The notes beneath the pieces are model-generated. The model did no database searches. It was not told where the DNA came from and saw nothing but the letters and a program-made list of their open reading frames with translations. Shown piece after piece: positions 1 to 8,046 of a stretch of 64,000 bases of DNA. Position numbers and translations under genes: made by a program. The DNA comes from Rhodocyclaceae bacterium (lineage in GTDB: Bacteria > Pseudomonadota > Gammaproteobacteria > Burkholderiales > Rhodocyclaceae), in assembly GCA_006218025.1 (NCBI GenBank), contig VBWA01000001.1, forward strand, positions 62,001 to 126,000. The letters are read 5' to 3'. Each line of letters begins with the position of its first letter. Positions within the stretch are counted from its first letter, which is position 1.

Positions 1-1018
1 CCATGTCCTGGTATTGGGGCGGCAGCAGGCGCGGATCGGCGACGAAGGCATTGAACAGATCGTGAATGATGCGGCGCGCCTTGGCGGTCATGCGCAACAC
101 CTGGTAGTGCTGATACAAATGCTCGCGCAGAAAGCCCTTGAGGGCGCGGTTCTCGGCCAGCATCGCATCGGTGAAAGCGATCAGCGCAGGCGCTGCGCGA
201 ACATCCTGAAGCGTTCGCGGGGCCTCAGCCGTGATGCGTCTCTCCGACTCCGCAAGCAGGTCCGTTACCAGCGCGCCGATCATGCGGCGGATGGTTTCGT
301 GCACGCGGCGACGGCCAGGCAGGTGCGGGAACTCTGCATCGGCCTCGGCGGCATGGCGGGCAAAGAGACTGACCTCCTCAAGTTGTTCCAGAGTGAGCAG
401 TCCGGAGCGCAGGCCGTCATCGACGTCGTGATTGTTGTAGGCGATCTCGTCGGCCAGATTGCAGATTTGCGCCTCCAACGATGGCCGGCGCCCCTCGAGA
501 AAGCGCTGACCGAGCTCACCAAGCTCGCGCGCTTTCGCCGGTGAGCAATGTTTGAGAATGCCCTCGCGGGTCTCGAACATCAGGTTGAGGCCGTCAAATG
601 CCCCATAGCGCTCTTCCAGGCGGTCGACGATGCGCAGGCTCTGGAGATTGTGCTCGAAGCCGCCATGCGCCTGCATGCACTCGTTCAGGGCATCCTGGCC
701 GGCGTGGCCGAAGGGCGTATGGCCGAGGTCATGCGCGAGGGCGATGGCTTCGACCAGGTCGTCGTTGAGATGCAGGGCGCGTGCGATCGAGCGCGCGATC
801 TGGGCCACTTCGATGCTGTGGGTAAGTCGAGTCCGGAACAGGTCGCCTTCGTGATTGACGAAAACCTGCGTCTTGTATTCGAGACGTCGGAAAGCGGTCG
901 AATGCACGATGCGATCGCGATCGCGCTGAAACTCGCTGCGCGCCTTCGGGCGCGGTTCGACGACTGCGCGCCCATGGCTGGCGGTGTCTACAACAGCGTA
1001 AGGCGCCAGGTCACTCAC
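1..1018 (-). CDS. dgt: deoxyguanosinetriphosphate triphosphohydrolase-like protein (partial, C terminus off the left edge)
   Basis: An open frame runs on the minus strand from a GTG at 1018 off the left edge, about 339 codons with no stop. The HD-domain signature of dGTPases is clear: [11 protein letters not shown], then [15 protein letters not shown], then [16 protein letters not shown] (His-Asp metal site), and later [15 protein letters not shown]. The family hydrolyses dNTPs to deoxynucleosides and triphosphate. The GTG overlaps the aroB stop (GTGAGTGA), so translation is probably coupled to aroB, and aroK-aroB-dgt is a common betaproteobacterial order. No in-frame ATG lies near the N terminus, so GTG is the only sensible start. 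Which nucleotide this variant prefers cannot be told from sequence. Confidence 0.93.
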   Translation of the reverse strand, partial: MSDLAPYAVVDTASHGRAVVEPRPKARSEFQRDRDRIVHSTAFRRLEYKTQVFVNHEGDLFRTRLTHSIEVAQIARSIARALHLNDDLVEAIALAHDLGHTPFGHAGQDALNECMQAHGGFEHNLQSLRIVDRLEERYGAFDGLNLMFETREGILKHCSPAKARELGELGQRFLEGRRPSLEAQICNLADEIAYNNHDVDDGLRSGLLTLEQLEEVSLFARHAAEADAEFPHLPGRRRVHETIRRMIGALVTDLLAESERRITAEAPRTLQDVRAAPALIAFTDAMLAENRALKGFLREHLYQHYQVLRMTAKARRIIHDLFNAFVADPRLLPPQYQDM

Positions 1019-2105
1019 GACAGCAGGACTCGATGGCCGCGACAATCTCCTCGCGCGGCGCATCGGCATAAGTCACCGCATCGCCCAGCGCCTTGAGCAG
1101 CACGAGACGCAAGCTGCCGGCGATGACCTTCTTGTCGTGGGACATCAGTTCGAGATAGCGCGCCGCGCCGAGATCGGCGCCTTTGACGGGCAAGTTGGCG
1201 CGCTGCAGCACGGCGCGGACACGGTCGACATCGGCGACGGACAGCCAGCCCAGACGGCGCGAGAGTTCGACCGCCATCATCATGCCGGCAGCCACCGCCT
1301 CGCCATGCAACCATTCGCCATAGCCCATGCCGGTTTCGATGGCGTGGCCGAAGGTGTGGCCGAGATTGAGCAGCGCCCGACCGCCGACCGCAGCAGTCTC
1401 GTATTCGTCCGCCGCGACCACCTCTGCCTTGTTGGCGCAGGAACGCTCGATGGCATGCGCGAGCAATTCACCGTCGCGCGCGAGCAGCCCTTTCATGTTG
1501 GCTTCCAGCCAGCCGAGAAAAGGCAGGTCGCGAATCAGCCCGTACTTGATGACCTCCGCCATGCCGGCTGACAGCTCCCGGTCCGGCAACGTCTTTAATG
1601 TGTCGGTATCCGCCAGCACCAGCTTCGGCTGCCAGAAGGCGCCGACCATGTTCTTGCCGCGCGGATGATTGATGCCCGTCTTGCCGCCCACCGAGGAATC
1701 CACTTGCGAGAGCAGGGTGGTCGGAATCTGGACAAAGGGCACTCCGCGCTGATATGTGGCGGCGGCAAACCCCGCCAGATCGCCGATGACTCCGCCACCC
1801 AAAGCAACGATCGTGGTCCCGCGGTCGCAGCGATTTGCCAGCAGGGCGTCATAAATCAGGTTGAGCGACTCCCAGTTCTTGTGCGCTTCGCCATCGGGAA
1901 GGATGATCGGCGTAACGCCAACGCCGACTTTCTCCAGAGCCTTGACGACAATGTCCAGATACAGCGGCGCAACGTTGGTGTTGCTGACCAGTGCGACGCG
2001 CGCAGTGCGCAAAAACGGGACGATCAGGTCGCCACGTGAAAGCAGGCCGCCGCCAATCAGTATCGGATAGCTGCGTTCGGCCAGCGCGAGATTCAAGCGG
2101 CGCAT
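1011..2105 (-). CDS. aroB: 3-dehydroquinate synthase
   Basis: 364 aa, the normal length. AroB makes 3-dehydroquinate from DAHP, the second step of the shikimate pathway, using NAD and a divalent metal. The NAD-binding glycine segment [11 protein letters not shown], the [18 protein letters not shown] block and the metal-binding residues (E in AEVIKYG, the histidines in [10 protein letters not shown] and HGEAVAAGM) are all present. The ATG lies inside the last codons of aroK (13-base overlap) and the stop overlaps dgt, so the three genes form one tightly packed unit. Confidence 0.97.
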   Translation of the reverse strand: MRRLNLALAERSYPILIGGGLLSRGDLIVPFLRTARVALVSNTNVAPLYLDIVVKALEKVGVGVTPIILPDGEAHKNWESLNLIYDALLANRCDRGTTIVALGGGVIGDLAGFAAATYQRGVPFVQIPTTLLSQVDSSVGGKTGINHPRGKNMVGAFWQPKLVLADTDTLKTLPDRELSAGMAEVIKYGLIRDLPFLGWLEANMKGLLARDGELLAHAIERSCANKAEVVAADEYETAAVGGRALLNLGHTFGHAIETGMGYGEWLHGEAVAAGMMMAVELSRRLGWLSVADVDRVRAVLQRANLPVKGADLGAARYLELMSHDKKVIAGSLRLVLLKALGDAVTYADAPREEIVAAIESCCRE

Positions 2106-2620
2106 TGTTTGTTCAACTCCCTTTCCACCTGCCTGACCAGGTGGCTTATGCTGCCACCGAGGCTGTTGATGATGATGTCGGCGACTTCGCGGTACAAAGG
2201 GTCGCGCTGGGCAAAGAGTTCCTCGATCTTCTGCATGGGATCAGCGACCTGCAACAGAGGCCGGTTCGGATCAAGACGGGTTCTTTCGAAGAGCAGACGG
2301 GGTGTTGCGTGAAGGTAGACCACCGTCCCTCCCCGCTTCAACGCGGCGCGATTTTCGGGACGAAGTACGGCGCCACCGCCAGTGGCGACGATGAGGTTTG
2401 TTTCATCGGCCAGTTCTGCAATGACCTTCGACTCGCGTTCGCGAAAGCCCAATTCGCCCTCGATATCGAATATCAGCGGAATCCTGACGCCGGTGCGCGC
2501 CTCGATCTCGTGATCGGCATCGACAAACGAACGCTGCAGGCGCCTTGCCAGCTGACGGCCGACCGTCGTTTTTCCCGCGCCCGGCATGCCCACCAGGTAG
2601 ATGTTGTTCTTTGCACTCAC
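2093..2620 (-). CDS. aroK: shikimate kinase
   Basis: About 175 aa from the GTG at 2620. It phosphorylates shikimate with ATP. Visible features are the P-loop GMPGAGKTT, the shikimate-binding DADHEIE segment, the GGGAV motif after VATGG, and the lid region [11 protein letters not shown]. The frame is open a little further upstream, but homologues begin just before the NIYLVG strand, and the upstream codons coincide with a terminator hairpin, so the GTG is preferred. It overlaps aroB by 13 bases. It is separated from the upstream pil operon by a hairpin terminator and may have its own promoter. Confidence 0.95.
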   Translation of the reverse strand: MSAKNNIYLVGMPGAGKTTVGRQLARRLQRSFVDADHEIEARTGVRIPLIFDIEGELGFRERESKVIAELADETNLIVATGGGAVLRPENRAALKRGGTVVYLHATPRLLFERTRLDPNRPLLQVADPMQKIEELFAQRDPLYREVADIIINSLGGSISHLVRQVERELNKQCAA

Positions 2621-2626
2621 GAGCGA

Positions 2627-2632
2627 ATTGTA
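2627..2632 (-). promoter_or_regulatory. candidate -10 element for aroK
   Basis: TACAAT on the minus strand, ending six bases before the aroK GTG at 2620. If used, transcription would begin at or very near the start codon, giving a leaderless or nearly leaderless mRNA. No Shine-Dalgarno sequence is visible there and no good -35 box is seen at the usual spacing. This is inference only. Confidence 0.3.
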
Positions 2633-2637
2633 GCAGC

Positions 2638-2670
2638 GCAAAAAGCACGGGGCCGGCAAAAGCCGGCCCC
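2638..2670 (-). terminator. rho-independent terminator after pilQ
   Basis: A perfect 9-base stem (GGGGCCGGC / GCCGGCCCC) with a TTTT loop, followed on the minus strand by GTGC and a run of five Ts. It lies 22 bases past the pilQ stop and just before aroK, so it should end the pil operon transcript. Confidence 0.75.
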
Positions 2671-2691
2671 GGTTCGCCGAATATTCGCCAC

Positions 2692-4914
2692 CTATCGCTG
2701 GGTCAGAGTCTCGCTGATGATCCGCGGCGTAATGAAGACCAGCAATTCGCTGCGCGACTGGCTCTTGGTGGTGGTCTTGAACAGGAAGCCTACGTAGGGC
2801 AGGTCACCGAGAAAGGGAACCCGGTCCTGCGTCTGGATGTCGGATTCCCGGGCAAATCCGCCGATGACCACCGTGCCACCATTTTCGACAATCACACTGG
2901 TGGTAATGGTGTTGGTGTCCAGGCTGCCGGTCGTCGCATTGGTGATCGTGCTTTTTGCAATATTCAGCTCAAGACTGATTCGGTTGTCCGGATTCACGGA
3001 GGGCGTCACACCCAGGGTGAGAGGCGCCGAGAATGTCTGGTAGATCGGGAGACCCGTAGTCGCATTGACTCCGGTAAGAATGGTCACTTGTTGAGTGCTG
3101 TTTATCGTCGCCGCCTTGCGATTCAGGGTGACGATCCGAGGAGACGAAACGGTTTTGTTGCGTGAATCGTTCTCCGCTGCCTGCAATTCCAGCGAAATGA
3201 GTTTCGTCGCGGCGCTGTTGAACAGCATCAGCCCGAAATTGGCCGCCCCTGCCAGGGTATAGCTAGGCCGGAAGATGTTCGTGCTTGCAGTCAGCGAGGG
3301 CGTAAGGCCTCCCCCGTAGATGTCCAGATTGTTGCCGGTATTCATGGGAGCGGTGGATAACACGCCGCGCGTCGTGTTGGTTCCGGGAATCTTGTAGCCT
3401 TCCTGTTGGTAATTGAAAGCGTTCAGCCTAATCCCCAAGGAATTGCTGAAGCCAGTGGATGCTTCGACAATACGCGCCTCGATCATTACCTGCTTGGGGG
3501 GGATGTCTACATTCCGGATGACTTCGCGAATGGCTTCAACTGCGGCAAACGTGTCACGGACAAATACCTGGTTGGTGGCGTCATGAACCGAGATGCTTCC
3601 GCGCGAGGTGAGCATGCCCTTGCCGGTGCTGCCCGCAATAGGCGCCCCTGCTGCTGCCGGGGCCGCAGGGGCGCCCGCGGCCGGAGCCCCTGCGGCGCCG
3701 GCTGCAGGGGCGGCTGCGAAGCTGCTATTCACCAGGGAGACGATGTCTGCGGCTTTGACATAGTTGAGCTTGAACGTTTCCGCGACGAGCGGCGCAATAT
3801 CGCTCGCTCGCGCCAGTTCATCGGCGTTGTCCTGGTCACGCTTTTGCAGAACGGCGCGATCGCCGAACAAGACGACGTCATTGCGCACCCGCATGCCGGA
3901 GTTGACTTGCGCCATGATGATCTCAAGCGCCTGGTCATAGGGAATGTTGTCGAGGTTCGCGGTGACCGTCCTGCCATTCAGCGAAGGATCGATCAGCACG
4001 TTCTTGCCCGAAATGTCAGCGAGGGTGCGCAGCACCATGGCCGCATCGGCACCGAAGAAGTTGATCGAAACCTTTTGTCCCTGATCGCCGCTCTGAACCA
4101 GCTTGTTCGCTTCATCTGCCGGAATCGGCTTGACTTCGATGGTCAGCTGGTTGTTTGCCAGGTGTGCCTGGTGAAACCAGCGGCCGCGTGCCGCGATATC
4201 GAGACGCGTCATATTGCCCATGGCGCGTGAAGTAATCGTCGTCACCGGCGTGGCAAAGTCGTTGACGTCGCGGCGGTTCTGCAGGCGCTCCGGCAGTTCC
4301 ACATCGCGCAACTCGACGGTAATCCCGACGCCTGCGCGACGGATGTCGATAGGTACGGTGCCATCGGTCAGATCGACGGTGATCGTGGCTTGGCCATCTT
4401 CACCACGACGGAACAGGATATCGCGGACAGCAGCCGTATCAGCCGCCAAGGCCTGTCTTCCGGCCAGGGCCGCCGTCGCGGCGGGCTGATAGATGCTCGG
4501 CGCCGGCTCCTGGCTGGCCTGCACGCCCTGTGACTGCAGTTTGATGAACAAGACGTCGCCGACAATCTCGGTCGAGAACTTGGTCGGCCGATAGAGATTC
4601 AGCACCAGTCGCGTCAATTTGTCCGTTTGCACCAGATTCAGACTCTTGAGATCACCCTCCGCCACCTGCACGGTGGACTGCCCCGACTGGTTGTCGGTCT
4701 GGGGAAAGTCGATCACCACGCGCGGCGGCTCCACCACGCTCCAGTTCCCCGGCATTGACTTCAGGGGGGCGGACATTTGCACCTTGAGCAGCATCTGATC
4801 GCCGTCGCGCCTGACCTGAACCTGCTTGATGGAGTTTTCGGCCGCGATCGTTGCACCGGGCAGGGCAAGCCAGAAGCCCAGAATGGCGCATGCGGCAGTG
4901 TTGAATTTGTTCAT
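2692..4914 (-). CDS. pilQ: type IV pilus secretin PilQ
   Basis: 740 aa. This outer-membrane secretin forms the pore through which type IV pili emerge. From the ATG at 4914 there is a signal peptide (hydrophobic core after MNKFNT, cleavage near ATIAAE), AMIN-type beta domains, a secretin N0/STN domain (SINFFGADAAMVLRTLADIS), an N1 domain, a long Ala/Gly/Pro linker around residues 410-440, and the C-terminal secretin domain (KQVMIEARIVEAS, VENGGTVVIGGFA, VPFLGDLPYVGFLF). The frame is open 17 codons further upstream, but the chosen ATG shares TAATG with the pilP stop. Last gene of pilMNOPQ, followed by a terminator. Confidence 0.96.
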   Translation of the reverse strand: MNKFNTAACAILGFWLALPGATIAAENSIKQVQVRRDGDQMLLKVQMSAPLKSMPGNWSVVEPPRVVIDFPQTDNQSGQSTVQVAEGDLKSLNLVQTDKLTRLVLNLYRPTKFSTEIVGDVLFIKLQSQGVQASQEPAPSIYQPAATAALAGRQALAADTAAVRDILFRRGEDGQATITVDLTDGTVPIDIRRAGVGITVELRDVELPERLQNRRDVNDFATPVTTITSRAMGNMTRLDIAARGRWFHQAHLANNQLTIEVKPIPADEANKLVQSGDQGQKVSINFFGADAAMVLRTLADISGKNVLIDPSLNGRTVTANLDNIPYDQALEIIMAQVNSGMRVRNDVVLFGDRAVLQKRDQDNADELARASDIAPLVAETFKLNYVKAADIVSLVNSSFAAAPAAGAAGAPAAGAPAAPAAAGAPIAGSTGKGMLTSRGSISVHDATNQVFVRDTFAAVEAIREVIRNVDIPPKQVMIEARIVEASTGFSNSLGIRLNAFNYQQEGYKIPGTNTTRGVLSTAPMNTGNNLDIYGGGLTPSLTASTNIFRPSYTLAGAANFGLMLFNSAATKLISLELQAAENDSRNKTVSSPRIVTLNRKAATINSTQQVTILTGVNATTGLPIYQTFSAPLTLGVTPSVNPDNRISLELNIAKSTITNATTGSLDTNTITTSVIVENGGTVVIGGFARESDIQTQDRVPFLGDLPYVGFLFKTTTKSQSRSELLVFITPRIISETLTQR

Positions 4915-5438
4915 TAACGTCCTCCTTCTTTCGGCACCGGAAGCAATTTCTCCTGCTCCACCCATGCGCCGTTCGCGTCCTTGACGGTTTCAAGCACCGT
5001 AACGCCATCCTTGGTAATTGCCGTGATCTTGCCGAAGCTACGGCCCATGTATTCGCCCACACGTACATGCTTTGGCTTGTTCGGTGCCGGGGTCTGAACC
5101 AGTGCATAGGGCACCGTGCCGGCCAAAATTACGCCCACAACCCTGAGATCCTCGATCGGGAAAATCTCCAGCGGTTGCTGCGGCCGGGTGCGATCCGGCG
5201 CTGTCTTGTCTGCAACGGCCTCAAGCGTCACGATCTTTCCTGGAGCAAAGGGAGACGTCATCATCTCGGTTTCGTACGCGACCGCCGGGAAAGCGGCTAT
5301 TTCCGGCAGGGACGTGACCCTGCCTCTCATGCCTTTCGCCTCCTCACGCATCCATTCCCGAAGGTCCTGATGCTCTTCGGCAGCGCAGCCCAGCAACAAC
5401 AACGGGCCAAAGAGGAAAAGAAGCCTGTGCAACCTCAT
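4914..5438 (-). CDS. pilP: type IV pilus biogenesis lipoprotein PilP
   Basis: 174 aa. It begins with a lipoprotein signal peptide whose lipobox LLLGC places the lipidated Cys near residue 18. In known systems PilP links the inner-membrane PilMNO complex to the secretin PilQ. A low-complexity N-terminal linker is followed by a compact beta domain (EDLRVVGVILAGTVPYALVQTP, then VRVGEYMGRSFGKI) typical of PilP. The start overlaps the pilO stop in ATGA, and the stop overlaps the pilQ ATG in TAATG. Confidence 0.95.
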   Translation of the reverse strand: MRLHRLLFLFGPLLLLGCAAEEHQDLREWMREEAKGMRGRVTSLPEIAAFPAVAYETEMMTSPFAPGKIVTLEAVADKTAPDRTRPQQPLEIFPIEDLRVVGVILAGTVPYALVQTPAPNKPKHVRVGEYMGRSFGKITAITKDGVTVLETVKDANGAWVEQEKLLPVPKEGGR

Positions 5439-6202
5439 TTCTTGCCTCCCTTGGCCGCTTGCTGGGCCTTCCGCTGGTTGGCCAGTTCGGCTTCATCGAG
5501 GTAGCGGAATGTCTTGGCAGTGGTTCTCAGCGCCAGCGATCCATTCGCGTTGGTGCTCAAGCCAATGTCGTTCAGGGTCACGATACGCGGCAGCTTGGCA
5601 AGATCGCCTGTAAACGCGCCGATGTCGTGGTAGCTGCCAATGAGATTCAGCGTTATCGGCACCTCGGCATAGAATTCCCGGGGACCCTCGCCGCCAGGCT
5701 TGAAGAGCTCAACGGACAGACCCCGCGCCTGGGCTGCCTTGTTGATATCGACCAGCATATCGCCCATCTCGGCCTTGTTCGGCAACTGCTTGAGCAGAGC
5801 GCCGAACGAACGGTCGATCTCGGCCAGCTGGCGGCGATATTCGTCCAGATTCACGGCCTGCCTCTTCTTGTTTAGCCAGTCTTCCTTATGTTTGGCCTCC
5901 TGATTCTTCTTCGCCTCCAGCTCCTCCAGCTGGACGCTCCAGCCAATGGCACCAAATCCCCATGCAGCGGCAAGCAAGGCGCAAAACAGCCCGAGCAGAA
6001 TGATGATGCGGGGAGCCAGTGGCCACAACCCCGGATCCTTCGGATCCAGAGTCTTGAAATCCATCGCCAACTGCTGGAAATCAATCAGCGGCTTCTTGGG
6101 TGCGGCGGGCTCTGCCTTTACATTGACAGCCTGTTTGTCCGCCATGCGCTCGACAGCCGATTTCCGCTTGAATATGGCTGAAAGGGAGGGTAGCTTCATC
6201 AT
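5435..6202 (-). CDS. pilO: type IV pilus inner-membrane protein PilO
   Basis: About 255 aa. PilO pairs with PilN in the inner-membrane alignment complex of the pilus machine. The sequence shows a cytoplasmic N-terminal stretch, one transmembrane helix (IIILLGLFCALLAAAWGFGAIG, around residues 69-90), a charged coiled coil rich in E and K, then the ferredoxin-like periplasmic domain (LPNKAEMGDMLVDI, YHDIGAFTGDLAKLPRIVTL). Two adjacent ATGs (6202 and 6199) are possible starts, and both overlap the pilN TGA. The N-terminal extension before the membrane helix is longer than in many PilO proteins. Confidence 0.94.
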   Translation of the reverse strand: MMKLPSLSAIFKRKSAVERMADKQAVNVKAEPAAPKKPLIDFQQLAMDFKTLDPKDPGLWPLAPRIIILLGLFCALLAAAWGFGAIGWSVQLEELEAKKNQEAKHKEDWLNKKRQAVNLDEYRRQLAEIDRSFGALLKQLPNKAEMGDMLVDINKAAQARGLSVELFKPGGEGPREFYAEVPITLNLIGSYHDIGAFTGDLAKLPRIVTLNDIGLSTNANGSLALRTTAKTFRYLDEAELANQRKAQQAAKGGKK

Positions 6203-6789
6203 TTCTTCCCTTGCACGGATGCGGGCGCCGGCTTGGCTGCGGCCGCACTCTGACGCGTGATCTGGGTAGTTATGCTGAACGCATTTAGACGCCGGTTGGC
6301 CACCACCTCGGCCTTGGTCTCGATCAGCGTCGAATTCTCAAGCAGGGGCGACTCATCGAGATTGTTCATCAGGGTGGTTATCCGCGCGTTCGACTGTGCA
6401 TAACCGGAAATGGCTATCCTTGGTCCGGTTTGCGCAAGGGTGCGCAAATAGATGCCTTCCGGCACCTGTTTTGCCAGCTCGTTGAACAAGTGCACAATCT
6501 CAGTGCGGTTGGCCTGCAGTGCCTCGATCACCCGCTTGCGAGACAACAGCGCGTTGGTCTGTTCCTGGATCTTCTTTATTTCGTCAATCTCTTTGTCCAG
6601 GCTGGCGATCTCACGCTTGAGGAATTCATTCTTCTCGTTCTGTCCCGCAATCTGGCGATTGATCAGCGAGAAGCCGAGGAACCAGATCAATGCAACCAAC
6701 AGCGACACCAGTCCCAGCAGTACATAGAACTGCTGGCGTCGCCCCTTGCGCTTCTCCTCGCGATGAGGAAGGAGATTGATCCGGATCAT
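6199..6789 (-). CDS. pilN: type IV pilus inner-membrane protein PilN
   Basis: 196 aa from the ATG at 6789, which overlaps the pilM stop as ATGA. It starts with MIRINLLPHRE, the short cytoplasmic motif by which PilN docks into PilM. A transmembrane helix (around residues 22-42), a coiled coil (NEKNEFLKREIASLDKEID) and a fimbrial-assembly ferredoxin-like domain (LPEG-type turn in VPEGIYLRTLAQTG) follow. The frame extends ten codons upstream, but the conserved N terminus and overlap fix the start. Confidence 0.95.
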   Translation of the reverse strand: MIRINLLPHREEKRKGRRQQFYVLLGLVSLLVALIWFLGFSLINRQIAGQNEKNEFLKREIASLDKEIDEIKKIQEQTNALLSRKRVIEALQANRTEIVHLFNELAKQVPEGIYLRTLAQTGPRIAISGYAQSNARITTLMNNLDESPLLENSTLIETKAEVVANRRLNAFSITTQITRQSAAAAKPAPASVQGKK

Positions 6790-7877
6790 TGATCGAACTT
6801 CCTGAGGGCCAGCCCGCAAGCCACCATGAGCGCCGGCGCGTCTGCCGCCAGCTGCTTGGCGCGTATGCGCGGCGAAATCGCCATCCCGGCAAACGGATCG
6901 GCCAACAGGGTATTGACGTTCGTGCGCTGAGCGACGATTTCGGCTACGCCGGGAACCAGCGCCGATCCTCCGGCAAGGATGATGTGATGCACTTCGTTGA
7001 ACGGCGTCGAGGTGAAGAAGAACTGCAGCGCGCGAGCCACTTCCTGCGCCATGTTTTCAATGAAGGGATGAAGAATTTCTGCTTCGTAGTTGTCGGGCGG
7101 CGTGCCCGAACGCTTAAGATTTTCGGCCTCCTCCGGACCCATGCCGTAGGCGCGCATGATCTCCTCGGTGAGCTGCGCCCCCCCGAAGGCCTGCTCGCGC
7201 GCATAGAGCTGCTGATCGTCCTTCATGATGGTGACCTTCATGGCCGAGGCGCCCACGTCCACCAGCGCAACGATCTGGCCTACTCCCTCGCGCGGAAGCT
7301 GCCTGGTCACCAATTCATACGCGGCCTGGGTGGCGTAGGCCTCGACATCCATCACCACCGGCTTCAACTCGGCCACTTCCGCAGCGGCGACGCGGTCTTC
7401 GACCTTCTCCTTGCGTGAAGCCGCCAGCAATACCTCAACGTCGTCGGGACTCGAGGGTGCCGGGCCGATCACCTGGAAATCGAGATTGACCTCTTCCAGG
7501 GCAAACGGGATGTATTGATTGGCTTCCGATTCGACCTGAACCTCCATCTCCTGCTCGCGCAGGCTGGCCGGCAGCGTAATCTTCTTGGTGATCACCGCAG
7601 AAGTCGGCAGTGCCATGGCGATAAACCGGGTCGAAGTGCCCAAGCGCTTCCAGCACCGCTGGAGTGCTTCGGCCACAACATCAAGCGACGCCAGGTTGCC
7701 ATCGACCACGGCATCCTTCGGCAAAGGCTCGATCGCGTAGCGCTCAACCCGCGGTTGCCCCTTGCCGGCATCCACCAACTCGACCATTTTGATGGCGGTC
7801 GAACTGATATCCACACCGATCAGCGGACGGAGCTTCGGGTTAAAGATCGACTTCAGGGCCGAGACATCGATCTGCAA
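6786..7877 (-). CDS. pilM: type IV pilus assembly ATPase-like protein PilM
   Basis: 363 aa, the usual size. PilM is a cytoplasmic actin/FtsA-fold protein that binds the PilN N terminus. It shows the phosphate-1 motif IGVDISSTAIKMVEL, the VALVDVGASAMKVTI phosphate-2 segment, and the IILAGGSALVPGV adenosine motif. The start codon is TTG at 7877: an AAAGGA sequence lies eight bases upstream and no ATG is available before the conserved domain. A TTG start may limit expression of the whole operon it heads. Confidence 0.94.
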   Translation of the reverse strand: MQIDVSALKSIFNPKLRPLIGVDISSTAIKMVELVDAGKGQPRVERYAIEPLPKDAVVDGNLASLDVVAEALQRCWKRLGTSTRFIAMALPTSAVITKKITLPASLREQEMEVQVESEANQYIPFALEEVNLDFQVIGPAPSSPDDVEVLLAASRKEKVEDRVAAAEVAELKPVVMDVEAYATQAAYELVTRQLPREGVGQIVALVDVGASAMKVTIMKDDQQLYAREQAFGGAQLTEEIMRAYGMGPEEAENLKRSGTPPDNYEAEILHPFIENMAQEVARALQFFFTSTPFNEVHHIILAGGSALVPGVAEIVAQRTNVNTLLADPFAGMAISPRIRAKQLAADAPALMVACGLALRKFDQ

Positions 7878-8010
7878 AGAATTTTTCCTTTAAAAATATT
7901 GCGTTACGCGCTATACAGATAATTTACTTCAGATGCTAGCAGCAACTATATCGCCTGTAAAGCAAAAAGATCACGGATGAACAAGCGGAGCGTGTCTTCA
8001 GCGCCACAGC

Positions 8011-8016
8011 TATAAT
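8011..8016 (+). promoter_or_regulatory. candidate -10 box for mrcA
   Basis: A perfect TATAAT in otherwise GC-rich DNA, 30 bases before the mrcA GTG. No convincing -35 hexamer is seen 16-18 bases upstream. The same intergenic region (7878-8046) must also carry the pilM promoter, for which I see no clear boxes. Confidence 0.4.
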
Positions 8017-8046
8017 CCTACGCGCCGCCTTCAACCCCGTCCATTC

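Noticed and set aside
3640..3725. Repetitive GC-rich DNA in pilQ
   Set aside because: It encodes the Ala/Gly/Pro linker common in secretins; no sign of a mobile repeat.
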